64,000 nucleotides of DNA from Oceaniglobus indicus (GTDB taxonomy: Bacteria; Pseudomonadota; Alphaproteobacteria; Rhodobacterales; Rhodobacteraceae), in the NCBI RefSeq assembly GCF_002751875.1, contig NZ_NMZM01000011.1, positions 1 to 64,000 on the forward strand, written 5' to 3'. Shown piece by piece: positions 27,301 to 37,277 of this stretch. Both the position numbers and the translations under genes were made by a program. The notes under the pieces are model-generated. The model was not told the origin of the DNA. It saw only the letters and a list, made by a program, of their open reading frames with translations, and did not search any database. Position 1 is the stretch's first letter; the number at the start of each line of letters is the position of its first letter.

Positions 27301-28359
27301 TCAGCCGTCCAGGTATTCCCGGTGTAATGCCCAATCCGCCTCGGAAAAGCGGTTCGTCGCGAAGTTGCGCTGGTGCCAATAGGGATAGATGAACGGCAGT
27401 TGGCTGACCTCGTGCAGGCGCTTCAACTGGTCCTCGCTCAGCTTGACGTCGAGGGCCTTGAAGTTGTCCAGGAACTGCTGCTCCTTCCGACCGCCGATCA
27501 CCAGCGTCGCCACCGCAGGTCGGGTCAGCAACCAGGCCAGATTGACCTGCGCGGCCGACACGCCATGCTCCTCGCCGATCTCGACCAGGACGTCGACGAT
27601 GTTCCACAGCTTCTCCTCGTCGCGGATCGGCGGCTCACTCCAGCCATTGAACTGGCGCGAGGCTTCGGGCGCCGCCTGATCGCGCCGGTGCTTGCCCGAC
27701 AGCAGGCCCGCCGCCATGGGTGACCAGATCATCACGCCCAACCCCTGATCCACCGACAGCGGCAGCAACTCGTACTCGGCTTCGCGGGCTTCCAGGGTAT
27801 AATGGATCTGCTGCGTCACGAACCGGGCGTGGCCGTTGCGCTCGGACGCCATGAGCGATTTCGACACCTGCCAGCCAGAGTAGTTGGAACAGCCGACATA
27901 CCGCACCTTGCCATGCTGGACCAAGGTATCCAGCGCCGCCATCGTCTCCTCGACCGGGGTGATCCCATCCCATTCATGCATGAAATAGACGTCGATATGA
28001 TCGGTGCGCAGCCGCTTCAGGCTCTTCTCGCATTCACGGATCAGGTGATAGCGCGACGTGCCCTCGTCGTTTGGCCCGCCCCCCGGCGTCGGCATCCGCG
28101 CCTTCGAGTTGATCAGAACCTTGTCGCGCCGCCCCTCCAGAACCTCGCCCAGGATTTCTTCCGACCGCCCGTCGGAATACATGTTGGCGGTATCGAACAG
28201 GTTCACGCCGTGATCGATGCACAGATCGACCAGGCGCCGCGCCTCGGGCACGCCCTGTTCGCCGGCCATGGCGAAATCGCCTTTGCCGCCGAATGTGAAA
28301 GTGCCCATCGTCAGGGCCGAAACCTTCAGCCCCGACCGTCCCAGCGTGCGATATTCCAT
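27301..28359 (-). CDS. Aldo/keto reductase
   Basis: 352 aa, starting MEYRTLGRSGLKVSALTMGT, the usual start of the family. The catalytic tetrad is visible as D (LFDTANMYSDG), Y (NMYSDG), K (LINSKARMP) and H (DVYFMHEWDG). NADPH-dependent reductase or dehydrogenase of the (beta/alpha)8 fold. GGGGGAG precedes the ATG. It may interconvert sugar aldehydes or polyols for the adjacent sugar operon; the gap of 141 nt to the uronate-dehydrogenase gene contains a plus-strand hairpin and a repeat, so it may have its own promoter. Confidence 0.9.
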   Translation of the reverse strand: MEYRTLGRSGLKVSALTMGTFTFGGKGDFAMAGEQGVPEARRLVDLCIDHGVNLFDTANMYSDGRSEEILGEVLEGRRDKVLINSKARMPTPGGGPNDEGTSRYHLIRECEKSLKRLRTDHIDVYFMHEWDGITPVEETMAALDTLVQHGKVRYVGCSNYSGWQVSKSLMASERNGHARFVTQQIHYTLEAREAEYELLPLSVDQGLGVMIWSPMAAGLLSGKHRRDQAAPEASRQFNGWSEPPIRDEEKLWNIVDVLVEIGEEHGVSAAQVNLAWLLTRPAVATLVIGGRKEQQFLDNFKALDVKLSEDQLKRLHEVSQLPFIYPYWHQRNFATNRFSEADWALHREYLDG

Positions 28360-28415
28360 CTCGGTTCTCCCCCAACTTGATCGGCCCGACTGTTCCGCCG
28401 CGCCCTGAAAACGTC

Positions 28416-28454
28416 AACCCGGCGGCTGCCATGACGGACCTCGCCGGGTTTTTT
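28416..28454 (+). terminator. Rho-independent terminator in plus orientation between minus-strand genes
   Basis: AACCCGGCG (28416-28424) and CGCCGGGTT (28442-28450) form a perfect 9-bp stem with a 17-nt loop, followed by a T6 run (28449-28454). It faces the plus strand although the genes on both sides are on the minus strand. Confidence 0.6.
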
Positions 28455-28476
28455 CTTGCTCCAAATACTCGAATCC
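28450..28476 (+). repeat. Intergenic copy of the TTTTTCTTGC...AAATACTC element
   Basis: TTTTTCTTGCTCCAAATACT followed by CGAATCC directly continues the T-run of the terminator stem at 28416-28450. It matches the segment within the E2 gene at 19961-19992 in 24 of 27 positions. The hairpin plus tail is the form in which the element usually appears in Rhodobacterales genomes, to my knowledge. Confidence 0.6.
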
Positions 28477-28500
28477 CGAACGGCGCAGCGATCGCGCCGC

Positions 28501-29334
28501 TCAGGTCTTCTTACGATCATCCACCACGTTCATCTGCGCCAGACCGCTGCGCCCCAGATCGACGGCGGCGAATGGTCCGCCCTGGCACATGTTCCCCGGA
28601 TCGCGGGGATCCTGCGGTTCGGCGTCGGCCAGGACCTGTTCGGCATAGACCTCGGCATTGTCCTTGGGCCGGTATCCCAGGAAGGCGGCGGCGGTGTTGT
28701 CGACCGGCACGCGGTCGTTGTTCGACACGCCGTAAACGATCGAGAACCCGGTGACCGGCGTGTCGATGGCCCGCTGAACAAGGTGGATCAGGTCGTCATA
28801 GGACAACCACGATCCCAACGCGCGGGGGTTGTTGACCTGGGCGGCCGACAGGATTCGCAGGTGCACCGATTCCACCCCCCGCTTTTCCCAGTACATCCGC
28901 CCCAGATCCTCGGTAAAGCACTTGGCCAGGCCATAGAAGGTGTCGGGACGGTGGGGCACGTCGATGCCGATGCGTTCGGTCTTGGGATACATCCCGACCG
29001 CATGGATCGAGCTGGCATAGACCACCCGCCGCACACCGTGTTTGCTGGCCGCCTCCCAGATGTTGTAGGAGCCAACGAAATTCGGGCCCAGCAGGTCCTC
29101 GAACGGGGCTTCATCGACGATGGCACCGAAATGCACCACCATGTCGGCGCCTTCCAGAAGCGGCGCGATCTGGTCCATGCTTGCCAGGTCCGCCTTCACG
29201 AAGGTTTCGCCGTCATAGGTCTGCCCGACATCGGTGATGTCGGTGGACAGCAGCGTATCGCACATCTTCGACAGCGGTTCGCGCAGGTATGAACCAAGGC
29301 GCCCGGCAGCGCCGGTCAGCACGATCTTTTTCAT
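28501..29334 (-). CDS. udh: Uronate dehydrogenase-like NAD-dependent epimerase/dehydratase
   Basis: 277 aa from MKKIVLTGAAGRLGSYLREP; a longer in-frame extension to 29730 lies over another gene and is rejected. NAD motif TGAAGRLG (GxxGxxG) and active-site YGLAK (YxxxK). The pattern HFGAIVDEAPFEDLLGPNFV, VVYASSIHAVGMYPK and DTFYGLAKCFTEDLGRMYWE is that of uronate dehydrogenase, which oxidises glucuronate or galacturonate to the aldaro-lactone with NAD+. It fits the neighbouring oxidative sugar genes and the broad specificity of ChvE importers for uronates. Its end coincides with the repeat/terminator region. Confidence 0.8.
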   Translation of the reverse strand: MKKIVLTGAAGRLGSYLREPLSKMCDTLLSTDITDVGQTYDGETFVKADLASMDQIAPLLEGADMVVHFGAIVDEAPFEDLLGPNFVGSYNIWEAASKHGVRRVVYASSIHAVGMYPKTERIGIDVPHRPDTFYGLAKCFTEDLGRMYWEKRGVESVHLRILSAAQVNNPRALGSWLSYDDLIHLVQRAIDTPVTGFSIVYGVSNNDRVPVDNTAAAFLGYRPKDNAEVYAEQVLADAEPQDPRDPGNMCQGGPFAAVDLGRSGLAQMNVVDDRKKT

Positions 29335-29354
29335 TTCAGGGCCTTTCGATGGGA

Positions 29355-30548
29355 TCAGATGACAGCTTGCTCGATGATCGGTTCGTTGTCGGCGATGCGG
29401 GCGTAGCCGAACGGTGCCAGGTCCAGCGTGCGGTAAGCGCCATGGACGATCCATTCCGCCACGCCGCGCCCCACCGCGGGAGCCTGTTGCAACCCATGGC
29501 CGGAAAACCCGTTGGCAAAGATGAAATTGCCGATCTCGGTATGGGGGCCGATCACGGCGTTGCGGTCCAGCGTGTTCATTGCGTAATGTCCGGCCCAGCT
29601 TTGGTGCAGGCGGATCGCCTCGAACGCCGGAATCCGGTGCGCCAGCGTCGGCCATACCCGATCTTCCCAGATTTCGTGGTCCATCTGGAAATCGTCGAAC
29701 GCCACGGCGCTGTCGTCGTCGGGGGCGCATCCGGCCATGTAATGCACTCCGTCCGTGCGGACGTGGACCCCCGAGGGGTCGATGGTCAACGGCAGGTCAC
29801 AGGGCAACGGCGTCCGGGCGGAAAAGAGGAAGGTGAACCGTTTGCGCGGCTCGACCGGCAGGCGGATGCCGGCCATGGCGGCGGTCCTTGCGGCCCGCGG
29901 CCCGGTGGCATTGACCAGCGTGCCACAGCCGATCACCCGCCCCGACGCCAACGTAACGCTTTCGATCCGGTCGCCGTTGCGGATCATCGAAACGACCTCG
30001 TCCGTCACGTATTCGACGCCGAAGGCGCGGGCCTTGCGGCGGAAGGCGTCGAACATCGACGCGCCGTCGAAATACCCCTCGTCCACCGTGTTGTGGTTGG
30101 CGGCGACGATATCGTCGAGGTGATAGAACGGATAGGCGTCGGCGATCTGATCCGGCGTCATGTGCCGGGTGGCGGCGCCGTTGGCCGCCTGCACGGCCTG
30201 CGCCGCCTTCAGGGCCGCTGCCCCGGCTTCGCTTCCGGCAAGGTAGAGATAGCCGAAGCTCTGCAATTTCAGGCGTGCCGGTTCGGGCTCGCCCATCCAG
30301 TCGCCGAAGTTGCGCAGGAAGTCGGCCGCGAACTGTGACATGCGGATGTTGATGGCAGTGCTGAACTGTTGGCGGATGCAGCTGTTGGTGTGCGAGGTCG
30401 AGGCACATTCATAGGTCGGGTCGCGTTCGATCACCAGCACGCGACCGTCGAAATCCGCGTCGCGCCCCAGCCACCATGCGACCGAGGATCCGATCATCGC
30501 GCCACCGACGATGACCACGTCATAACTGTCGTGTTTCGGCGTGCCCAC
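29355..30548 (-). CDS. FAD-dependent oxidoreductase, DAO family
   Basis: 397 aa with N-terminal FAD motif VVIVGGAMIGSSVAWWLG and C-terminal IFANGFSGHGLQQAPAVGRG, a D-amino-acid-oxidase/sarcosine-oxidase-type fold. The active-site loop around ECASTSHTNSCIRQQFS fits the DAO superfamily. It lies 20 nt upstream of the uronate dehydrogenase gene and 79 nt downstream of the sugar dehydrogenase, so it is part of the operon. The substrate could be a sugar acid, a hydroxy acid or an amine; nothing in the sequence decides this. Confidence 0.85.
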   Translation of the reverse strand: MGTPKHDSYDVVIVGGAMIGSSVAWWLGRDADFDGRVLVIERDPTYECASTSHTNSCIRQQFSTAINIRMSQFAADFLRNFGDWMGEPEPARLKLQSFGYLYLAGSEAGAAALKAAQAVQAANGAATRHMTPDQIADAYPFYHLDDIVAANHNTVDEGYFDGASMFDAFRRKARAFGVEYVTDEVVSMIRNGDRIESVTLASGRVIGCGTLVNATGPRAARTAAMAGIRLPVEPRKRFTFLFSARTPLPCDLPLTIDPSGVHVRTDGVHYMAGCAPDDDSAVAFDDFQMDHEIWEDRVWPTLAHRIPAFEAIRLHQSWAGHYAMNTLDRNAVIGPHTEIGNFIFANGFSGHGLQQAPAVGRGVAEWIVHGAYRTLDLAPFGYARIADNEPIIEQAVI

Positions 30549-30627
30549 CGCGGCCTCCCTCGTCTGCGAACCGGTGCGCCATCACGCTAACCGGGGGCAA
30601 GGCCGGATGCCAGCCCCCGGCGCATGC

Positions 30628-31539
30628 TCAGAAGTGGAACGGTTCCACCACCACCCGTTCGCCCAGCATCATCGCGTCGGACACATGGATCATCGGCGTC
30701 AGATCCATGTCCCGCGCGCCGGTCTTCACCAGATCCGCCATCCGGGCATAAAGTCGCGGATATTCGCGGTCGCCATCCGTGACCTGGGCTTGTCCGTCGA
30801 TGCTCATGTTCGCGCCGCCATCGGTCAGGGTCAGGGTGCCGCCATCGGTTTCCGCCTCGATGGTCCAGGTTTGCGGCCCTTCCTGGCGCCAATCCAGATC
30901 CATGGTGACGTTGTCGCTGAACGTGATCTGCGCGCCGATCGGCGTCTGCCGGTTTTCGGGCGTTTCCAGACGCGCCTTGATCACCCGCACTGGTGCGGGC
31001 AGGATTTCGGTCAGGATCGACAGGGCGTTGATGCCGGGATCGAACACCCCCATGCCGCCCGGCTCGAACACCCAGTCCTGACCGGGATGCCATTTGCGCA
31101 CGTCCTCGCGCCAGGTGATGTGCACGCGGCGGATCACCTTGTCGGCCAGCCAGTCGCGGGCGGGCTGAACGCCGGTCGCCATCCGGCTGTGCCATGTGGC
31201 ATAGAGTGACAGGTTCCGCTCGGCCGCCATGACCTCCAGCATGTGGATTTCCGCCAAGGTCATGCCCGGCGGTTTTTCCAGCATCACGTGACGGCCCGCC
31301 TTCAGGCAGGCTTCGGCATAGGCGAACCGCGGCGCCGGTGGCAGGGCCAGCGACACGACCGGGATGTCCGGTCGCGCCTCAAGCATTGCGGCCATGTCGG
31401 TGAATGCCTCGATCCCGTCCACCCGTCCCGACCGACTGACCGTGGCGGCCAGATCCCAGTCGGCACTGGCCTTGAGCGCCGGAACGTGTTGGTCCACGGC
31501 GATCTTGCCAATGCCGACCAGTGCGATCTTCGTGGCCAT
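30628..31539 (-). CDS. Gfo/Idh/MocA-family sugar 1-dehydrogenase (galactose/arabinose type)
   Basis: 303 aa. Rossmann start KIALVGIGKIAVDQHVPAL and the family motif MLEKPPGMTLAEI (EKP with catalytic Lys) near residue 95. The short length and the pattern match bacterial D-galactose 1-dehydrogenase and L-arabinose 1-dehydrogenase, which oxidise the aldose to the lactone. It overlaps the dehydratase gene by 1 nt, giving the first two enzymes of an oxidative (non-phosphorylative) pathway side by side. Confidence 0.8.
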   Translation of the reverse strand: MATKIALVGIGKIAVDQHVPALKASADWDLAATVSRSGRVDGIEAFTDMAAMLEARPDIPVVSLALPPAPRFAYAEACLKAGRHVMLEKPPGMTLAEIHMLEVMAAERNLSLYATWHSRMATGVQPARDWLADKVIRRVHITWREDVRKWHPGQDWVFEPGGMGVFDPGINALSILTEILPAPVRVIKARLETPENRQTPIGAQITFSDNVTMDLDWRQEGPQTWTIEAETDGGTLTLTDGGANMSIDGQAQVTDGDREYPRLYARMADLVKTGARDMDLTPMIHVSDAMMLGERVVVEPFHF

Positions 31540-33281
31540 CAGTGCGATTCCCGTGCCACCGCGTTGCCGCGACAGCCGACCAGGAAATCGAAATCCGCCC
31601 CCGTATCGGCCCCTGTGACCCGTTCATGATACAGCTGCGCATAACCGCCCACCGGCGTCTGGATCGGCGATTGCCACGCCGCCAGTCGGTCGGCCAGTTC
31701 ATCGTCGGAAATGTCCAGATGCAGCCGCCGGTTGGGCACGTCCAATTCGATCATGTCCCCGTTCCGGACGACGGCCAGCGGGCCGCCGCGTGCCGCCTCG
31801 GGCGAGGTGTGCAAAACCACGGTGCCATAGGCGGTTCCGCTCATCCTCGCGTCGGAAATGCGGATCATGTCGGTGATCCCCTTCTTCAGGATCTTCGGCG
31901 GCAGACCCATGTTGCCCACCTCGGCCATGCCGGGATAGCCACGCGGGCCACAGTTCTTCAGCACCATGATGCAGGTCTCGTCGATATCCAGATCGGGGTC
32001 TTCGATGCGAGCCTTGTAGTCGTCGATATCCTCGAACACGACCGCCCTGCCCTTGTGACTCAGCAGGCTTTCGGTCGCCGCCGACGGTTTCAGGACCGCG
32101 CCGCCCGGTGCAAGGTTGCCGCGCAACACGGCGATGCCGCCCGATTGGGTCAACGCCTTTTCCACCGGCAGGATCACGTCGTCGTTCCAGTTCTTCGCAT
32201 CCTTCACCTCGTCCCAGATCGGGCCGCCCGATACGGTCAGCGCGTCCTTGTGCAGCAGGCCGGATTCGCCGAGGTGCCTGATGACCACGGGCAGACCGCC
32301 CGCATAGAAGAACTCCTCCATCAGGTATTTGCCCGATGGCATGAGGTTGACGATGGTCGGCACGCCCTGCCCGCAGCGGTCCCAATCGTCCAGCGTCAGA
32401 TCGACGCCGACGCGACCCGCGATTGCCAGCAGGTGAACCACGGCATTTGTCGACCCGCCGATGGCGCCGTTGGTGCGGATGGCGTTTTCGAACGCGTCCT
32501 TGGTCATGATGTCGGACGGTTTCAGATCGTCCTTGACCATCTGCACGATGCGCCGCCCGGTCAGCTGCGCCATCATCCGGCGGCGCGAATCCACCGCCGG
32601 GATCGCCGCGTTGCCGGACAGCGCCATGCCCAACGCCTCGGCCATGGATGCCATCGTGCTGGCAGTGCCCATGGTGTTGCACGAGCCCGCCGAGCGGGAC
32701 ATGGACGATTCCGCCTCGACGAATTCCTCGGCCGTCATCTCGCCCGCCTTCACCGCTTCGGAGAACTTCCACAGGTGCGTGCCCGACCCGACCCGTTCAC
32801 CCTGGAAATACCCGTTCAGCATGGGGCCGCCGGATACCACGATGGCCGGCAGGTCGACCGACGCCGCACCCATCAGAAGCGCCGGCGTGGTCTTGTCGCA
32901 GCCGGCCAACAGGACGACACCGTCGATGCATTTGCCGCGGACCGCCTCTTCCACGTCCATCGAGCACAGGTTGCGGAACATCATCGCCGTGGGGCGCAGG
33001 GTGGATTCAGACGGCGAGAACACCGGGAATTCGACCGGAAAGCCGCCTGCCTCCCAGACGCCGTTCTTTACCCGTTCGGCCAGGTCGCGCAGGTGCGCGT
33101 TGCACGGGGTCAGTTCCGACCACGTGTTGCAGATGCCGATGATCGGGCGGCCGTCGAACAGGTCGGACGGGAAGCCCTGGTTCTTCATCCAGCTGCGGTG
33201 ATAGATCGCATCCTTGGTGGTGCCCGAGAACCATTCCTGCGAGCGCAGCTTGCGGGGCCATTGTGCGGGTTTGAACGTCAT
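31539..33281 (-). CDS. IlvD/Edd-family sugar-acid dehydratase (L-arabinonate dehydratase type)
   Basis: 580 aa. The Fe-S cysteines of the family are in GICNTWSELTPCN, LLAGCDKTTPALL and MSRSAGSCNTMGTASTMASM. The start MTFKPAQWPRKLRSQEWF and NQGFPSDLFDGRPIIGICNT are those I associate with L-arabinonate/ D-fuconate dehydratases rather than with IlvD or Edd. The enzyme removes water from a sugar acid such as L-arabinonate or D-galactonate to give the 2-keto-3-deoxy acid. Its partner dehydrogenase follows it and the importer genes precede it. The aldolase or second dehydratase that would finish the pathway is not in the window. Confidence 0.85.
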   Translation of the reverse strand: MTFKPAQWPRKLRSQEWFSGTTKDAIYHRSWMKNQGFPSDLFDGRPIIGICNTWSELTPCNAHLRDLAERVKNGVWEAGGFPVEFPVFSPSESTLRPTAMMFRNLCSMDVEEAVRGKCIDGVVLLAGCDKTTPALLMGAASVDLPAIVVSGGPMLNGYFQGERVGSGTHLWKFSEAVKAGEMTAEEFVEAESSMSRSAGSCNTMGTASTMASMAEALGMALSGNAAIPAVDSRRRMMAQLTGRRIVQMVKDDLKPSDIMTKDAFENAIRTNGAIGGSTNAVVHLLAIAGRVGVDLTLDDWDRCGQGVPTIVNLMPSGKYLMEEFFYAGGLPVVIRHLGESGLLHKDALTVSGGPIWDEVKDAKNWNDDVILPVEKALTQSGGIAVLRGNLAPGGAVLKPSAATESLLSHKGRAVVFEDIDDYKARIEDPDLDIDETCIMVLKNCGPRGYPGMAEVGNMGLPPKILKKGITDMIRISDARMSGTAYGTVVLHTSPEAARGGPLAVVRNGDMIELDVPNRRLHLDISDDELADRLAAWQSPIQTPVGGYAQLYHERVTGADTGADFDFLVGCRGNAVARESH

Positions 33282-33346
33282 GTATCAGCCTTGCTTGGTT
33301 TTGTCCGGGCCTCGATCGGCCCTGTTTCGGTTGCCCAAGGGTCGGA

Positions 33347-34576
33347 TCACCCCTGTTTGGATTTGTTGTAGACGTCGAAGATCACGGCGGCGAGCAGCAC
33401 CAGCCCCTTGATCACCTGTTGATAGTCGATGCCGATGCCCATGATCGACATGCCGTTGTTCATCACGCCCATGATGAAGGCACCCACCACGGCGCCCACG
33501 ATCTTGCCCACGCCGCCGGACATCGACGCACCCCCGATGAACACGGCCGCGATCACGTCCAACTCGAACGCGACGCCGGCCTTGGGGGTCGCGGTGTTCA
33601 GACGCGCGGCAAAGATCAGACCGGCCAGACCGGCCAGCAGGCCCATGTTCACGAAGGTCAGGAAGGTCAGGCGCTCGGTCTTGATGCCCGACAGCTTGGC
33701 GGCCTTTTCGTTGCCGCCCAGGGCATAGACGCGGCGCCCGGTGGTCGTGCGTTCGGTCAGGAAGGCATAGACGACCGTCAGCAAACCCATGGTGATCAGC
33801 ACGTTGGGCAAGCCCCTGAACGTCGACAACTTGTAGGAGATGAACACGATCGCCCCGGCGACCAGCGCGGTGCGGATCACGAAGAACGGCATCGGTTCGC
33901 TGGTCATTCCGAACCGGGCGTCACGCTGGCGGGCGCGGATACCCAGCCAGACGATGCCGCCGGCGATCAGGATCCCGCACAGCACGGCGAACCCGTTCAC
34001 CCGCTTGGCACCCGTGATGTTCGCCACCAGATCGCCGAGGAACGGCACCAGATCGGGAATGAAGCCGGTCGAGAGCTTCTGGAATTCGGACGGGAACGGG
34101 CCGACCGATTGCCCTTCCAGCAGCCACAGCGACGCACCGCGAAACACCAGCATCCCCGCCAGCGTGACGATGAACGACGGAATCCGCCAGTAGGCGATCC
34201 AGTATCCCTGGGCCGCGCCGATCCCCGCCCCGATCGCCAGGCAGGCCGGGACGGCCAACCACATCGACCAGCCCCATTGCACGATCATCACCGCCGCCAG
34301 CGCACCGATGAACCCGACGACCGAGCCGACCGACAGATCGATATGCCCGGCGACGATGACCAGCAGCATCCCCAGCGCCATGATGATGATGTAACTGTTC
34401 TGCAGGAACAGGTTGGTGATGTTGACCGGGCGCAGCAGCGTGCCGTCGGTGGTGAACTGGAAGAACACCATGATCACCACCAGCGCGATCAGCATCCCGT
34501 AGTCGCGGATATGTTCGCCCAGGTAGTCCTTGATCGACGGGGCGTCGTCGGCGCGGGTTTCGGCGGTGTCGCTCAT
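33347..34576 (-). CDS. gguB: Monosaccharide ABC transporter permease (GguB/XylH-like)
   Basis: 409 aa, about ten transmembrane segments. The motif [20 protein letters not shown] (residues ~75-95) and [20 protein letters not shown] near the end identify the XylH/GguB branch of BPD_transp_2 permeases, which act as homodimers. Its start overlaps the ATPase stop by 4 nt. Followed after 65 nt by the dehydratase gene, with a small hairpin in between. Confidence 0.92.
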   Translation of the reverse strand: MSDTAETRADDAPSIKDYLGEHIRDYGMLIALVVIMVFFQFTTDGTLLRPVNITNLFLQNSYIIIMALGMLLVIVAGHIDLSVGSVVGFIGALAAVMIVQWGWSMWLAVPACLAIGAGIGAAQGYWIAYWRIPSFIVTLAGMLVFRGASLWLLEGQSVGPFPSEFQKLSTGFIPDLVPFLGDLVANITGAKRVNGFAVLCGILIAGGIVWLGIRARQRDARFGMTSEPMPFFVIRTALVAGAIVFISYKLSTFRGLPNVLITMGLLTVVYAFLTERTTTGRRVYALGGNEKAAKLSGIKTERLTFLTFVNMGLLAGLAGLIFAARLNTATPKAGVAFELDVIAAVFIGGASMSGGVGKIVGAVVGAFIMGVMNNGMSIMGIGIDYQQVIKGLVLLAAVIFDVYNKSKQG

Positions 34577-36126
34577 ATCGCCGGTTCCTTGTCCATGGCG
34601 GGTTTCTTCGTGTTGACGATGAACGACATGATGCGTTCCTGGCTGGCCTCGGCCGCGCTCAGCTCACCCACCAGTCGGCCTTCGTTCATGACATAGATGC
34701 GGTCGCACATGCCCAGAAGCTCGGGCATCTCGGACGAGATCATGACGACGCCGCGCCCTTCGGCGGCCAGATCGTTCATGATGTTGTAGATTTCGAACTT
34801 GGCGCCGACGTCGATGCCGCGTGTCGGTTCATCGAGGATCAGGACCTGGGGATCGGTGAACAGCCACTTGCCCAGCACGACCTTCTGCTGGTTGCCGCCC
34901 GACAGGTTCACCACCTTCTGATGCACGCCGGGGGTGCGGATGTTCATCGCCTTGCGGTATTTTTCCGCTGTCTGCTGTTCCCGCCCCTCGCTCAGCACGC
35001 CGTTGCGCGACACACCGGCCAGATTGGCCAGCGTGATGTTGCGCGAGATCGGATCGTCCAGCACCAGGCCCAGCGACTTGCGGTCTTCCGTGACATAGGC
35101 AAGGCCCGCGGCAATCGCACGGTCCACCGTGGACAGGTCCACCGGTTTGCCGTGCAGCATGGCGGTGCCGGTGATGTTGCGCCCGTAACTGCGCCCGAAC
35201 AGCGACATCGCCAGTTCGGTGCGCCCCGATCCCATCAGCCCCGCGATGCCGACAATCTCGCCCTTCTTCACGGTGAACGACGCGCCCTTGATGACCTGCC
35301 GGTCGGCGTGTTCGGGATGGGTGACGTTCCAGTCCCTGACCTCGAACAGCAGATCGCCGGGGTTGCGCTGTCGGTCGGGATAGCGGTGCGACATGTCGCG
35401 GCCCACCATGTCGCGGATGATGCGGTCTTCGCTGATCTCGCCCGCCTTCGCATCCAGCGTCGAAATCGCGCCGCCGTCGCGGATCACGGTGATGGTGTCG
35501 GCAACGCGCGACACCTCGTTCAGCTTGTGCGAGATCAGGATCGACGTGATCCCCTGCCGGCGCAGCTCTTCCAGAAGGTCCAGCAACTTGGCGCTGTCGT
35601 TTTCCTGCAAGGCGGCGGTGGGTTCGTCCAGGATCAGCAGGCGCACGTCCTTGGACAGCGCCTTGGCGATTTCGACCAGCTGCTGCTTGCCCACGCCCAG
35701 CCTGTCGACCAGCGTTGTCGGGCTTTCGCGCAACCCGACCTTCTTCAGCAATTCTTCGGTGCGCCGATAGGTTTCGGGCCACGAGATGACGCCCCTGTTG
35801 GCACATTCATTGCCCAGGAACAGGTTCTCGGCGATCGACAGCAATGGCACCAGCGCCAGTTCCTGGTGAATGATGATGATGCCGCGCTTTTCGGAATCGT
35901 TGATCGAACCGAACCGCGCCTCCTCGCCATCATAGATGATCTTGCCGTCATAGCTGCCGTGGGGATAGACGCCCGACAGCACCTTCATCAGCGTGGATTT
36001 GCCGGCACCGTTTTCACCGACAAGCGCATGGATCTCGCCTTCGCGGACGGTCAGGTTGACGCGATCCAGCGCCTTGACCCCGGGAAAGGTCTTTGTGATC
36101 GACTGCATTTCGAGAAGGGCGGACAT
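34573..36126 (-). CDS. gguA: Monosaccharide ABC transporter ATP-binding protein (GguA/XylG-like)
   Basis: 517 aa with two nucleotide-binding domains, both with good motifs: Walker [17 protein letters not shown] near residue 38, Walker [12 protein letters not shown]; second-domain signature [16 protein letters not shown] and [15 protein letters not shown]. The length and pattern fit GguA/XylG. It contrasts with the ATPase at 22105-23598, whose second Walker B is degenerate. Start [20 protein letters not shown]. Confidence 0.94.
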   Translation of the reverse strand: MSALLEMQSITKTFPGVKALDRVNLTVREGEIHALVGENGAGKSTLMKVLSGVYPHGSYDGKIIYDGEEARFGSINDSEKRGIIIIHQELALVPLLSIAENLFLGNECANRGVISWPETYRRTEELLKKVGLRESPTTLVDRLGVGKQQLVEIAKALSKDVRLLILDEPTAALQENDSAKLLDLLEELRRQGITSILISHKLNEVSRVADTITVIRDGGAISTLDAKAGEISEDRIIRDMVGRDMSHRYPDRQRNPGDLLFEVRDWNVTHPEHADRQVIKGASFTVKKGEIVGIAGLMGSGRTELAMSLFGRSYGRNITGTAMLHGKPVDLSTVDRAIAAGLAYVTEDRKSLGLVLDDPISRNITLANLAGVSRNGVLSEGREQQTAEKYRKAMNIRTPGVHQKVVNLSGGNQQKVVLGKWLFTDPQVLILDEPTRGIDVGAKFEIYNIMNDLAAEGRGVVMISSEMPELLGMCDRIYVMNEGRLVGELSAAEASQERIMSFIVNTKKPAMDKEPAI

Positions 36127-36171
36127 GGGGGCCTCGGCACGGATGGACGGTGGAATCGGGTCAGGGTGCGT

Positions 36172-36191
36172 CCGGCCCGCGACGGGGCCGG
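36172..36191 (-). terminator. Hairpin in the chvE-gguA gap
   Basis: CCGGCCC (36172-36178) and GGGCCGG (36185-36191) pair perfectly around a 6-nt loop, just after the binding-protein gene. No T-run follows on the minus strand. Likely a 3'-end stabiliser or partial terminator for high binding-protein expression. Confidence 0.5.
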
Positions 36192-36206
36192 CAGCGGCGA
36201 CCGCGA

Positions 36207-37277
36207 TTACTCGATCTGGTCCTTGGTGTAATACCCGGTGTCGATCAGGCGTTCTTCCCAGTTCGACTTGTCCACCGGCAGCGGCTCGAGCAGGTAGGAC
36301 GGCACGACCAGGACGCCGTTGTCATAGGTCTCGGTGTCGTTGATTTCGGGCTCGCCGCCTTCCAGCAGGGCCTGAACCATGCCGACGGTCACGCGGGCCA
36401 GTTCGCGGGTGTCCTTGAAGATGGTCGAATACTGTTCGTCGTTCAGGATCGACTTGACCGATTGAACCTCGGCGTCCTGACCGGTGACGATCGGCATCTT
36501 CTGGTCGCCCGATCCGTATCCGACACCCTTCAGCGACGACAGGATGCCGATCGACAACCCGTCATAGGGCGACAGCACGCCATGCACGGTCTTGTCGGTA
36601 TAGTTGGCGGACAGGAGGTTATCCATGCGGGCCTGCGCCACCGCCCCGTCCCAGCGCAGGGTGCCGACCGTGTCCATGCCGGTCTGGCCCGACACGATAT
36701 TGATCGATCCGTCGTCGATCAGCGGCTGCAGCACCGACATGGCACCGTCATAGAAGAAATAGGCGTTGTTGTCGTCGGGCGATCCGCCGAACAGTTCTAC
36801 GTTCCACGGCGATACATCGGGAAACCGCTGTTTCAGTCCGTCGACCAGCGATGTCGCCTGCTGCACGCCGACCTTGAAGTTGTCGAAGGTCGCATAATAG
36901 CTGACGTCGCCGGACTCGCGGATCAGACGGTCATAGGCGATCACCGGAATATCCAGCGCGGCGGCGTTCGCCAGGGCGTTCGACAGTGTGGTGCCGTCGA
37001 TGGAGGCGATCACAAGGGCGTCGACCTCTTTCGTGATCATGTTCTCGATCTGGGCAAGCTGGTTGGGGATGTCGTCTTCGGCATACTGCAGATCGGTGGC
37101 GTATCCCGCCTCTTCGAACTGCTTCACCATCGATTCGCCATCGGTGATCCAGCGGGCCGACGATTTCGTCGGCATGGCGATGCCGATTGTGCCCTTGTCC
37201 TGTGCCAGAACGGGCGCGGTGATCAGCGATCCGGTCACGAGGACCGCGGCGGCCAAGGCCGTTTTGAGACGTGTCAT
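36207..37277 (-). CDS. chvE: ChvE-like multiple-monosaccharide-binding protein
   Basis: 356 aa from [20 protein letters not shown], signal cleavage about VLAQ|DKGT, preceded by a perfect GGGAGG. The mature start [19 protein letters not shown] and later [12 protein letters not shown]-like and [20 protein letters not shown] segments are those of ChvE/XylF periplasmic sugar-binding proteins. ChvE binds arabinose, galactose, glucose and uronic acids, which agrees with the enzymes encoded downstream. It is the first gene of the operon 37277 to about 28501. Confidence 0.9.
   Translation of the reverse strand: MTRLKTALAAAVLVTGSLITAPVLAQDKGTIGIAMPTKSSARWITDGESMVKQFEEAGYATDLQYAEDDIPNQLAQIENMITKEVDALVIASIDGTTLSNALANAAALDIPVIAYDRLIRESGDVSYYATFDNFKVGVQQATSLVDGLKQRFPDVSPWNVELFGGSPDDNNAYFFYDGAMSVLQPLIDDGSINIVSGQTGMDTVGTLRWDGAVAQARMDNLLSANYTDKTVHGVLSPYDGLSIGILSSLKGVGYGSGDQKMPIVTGQDAEVQSVKSILNDEQYSTIFKDTRELARVTVGMVQALLEGGEPEINDTETYDNGVLVVPSYLLEPLPVDKSNWEERLIDTGYYTKDQIE

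Noticed and set aside
31521-33371. A 616-codon plus-strand frame opposite the sugar-acid dehydratase
   Set aside because: Antisense shadow with His/Arg-rich composition and no motif; the dehydratase on the minus strand has all its cysteine motifs.
36172-36191. Hairpin as end of the chvE operon
   Set aside because: The ATPase and permease of the same transporter follow in the same direction with no other promoter evident, so complete termination is unlikely.
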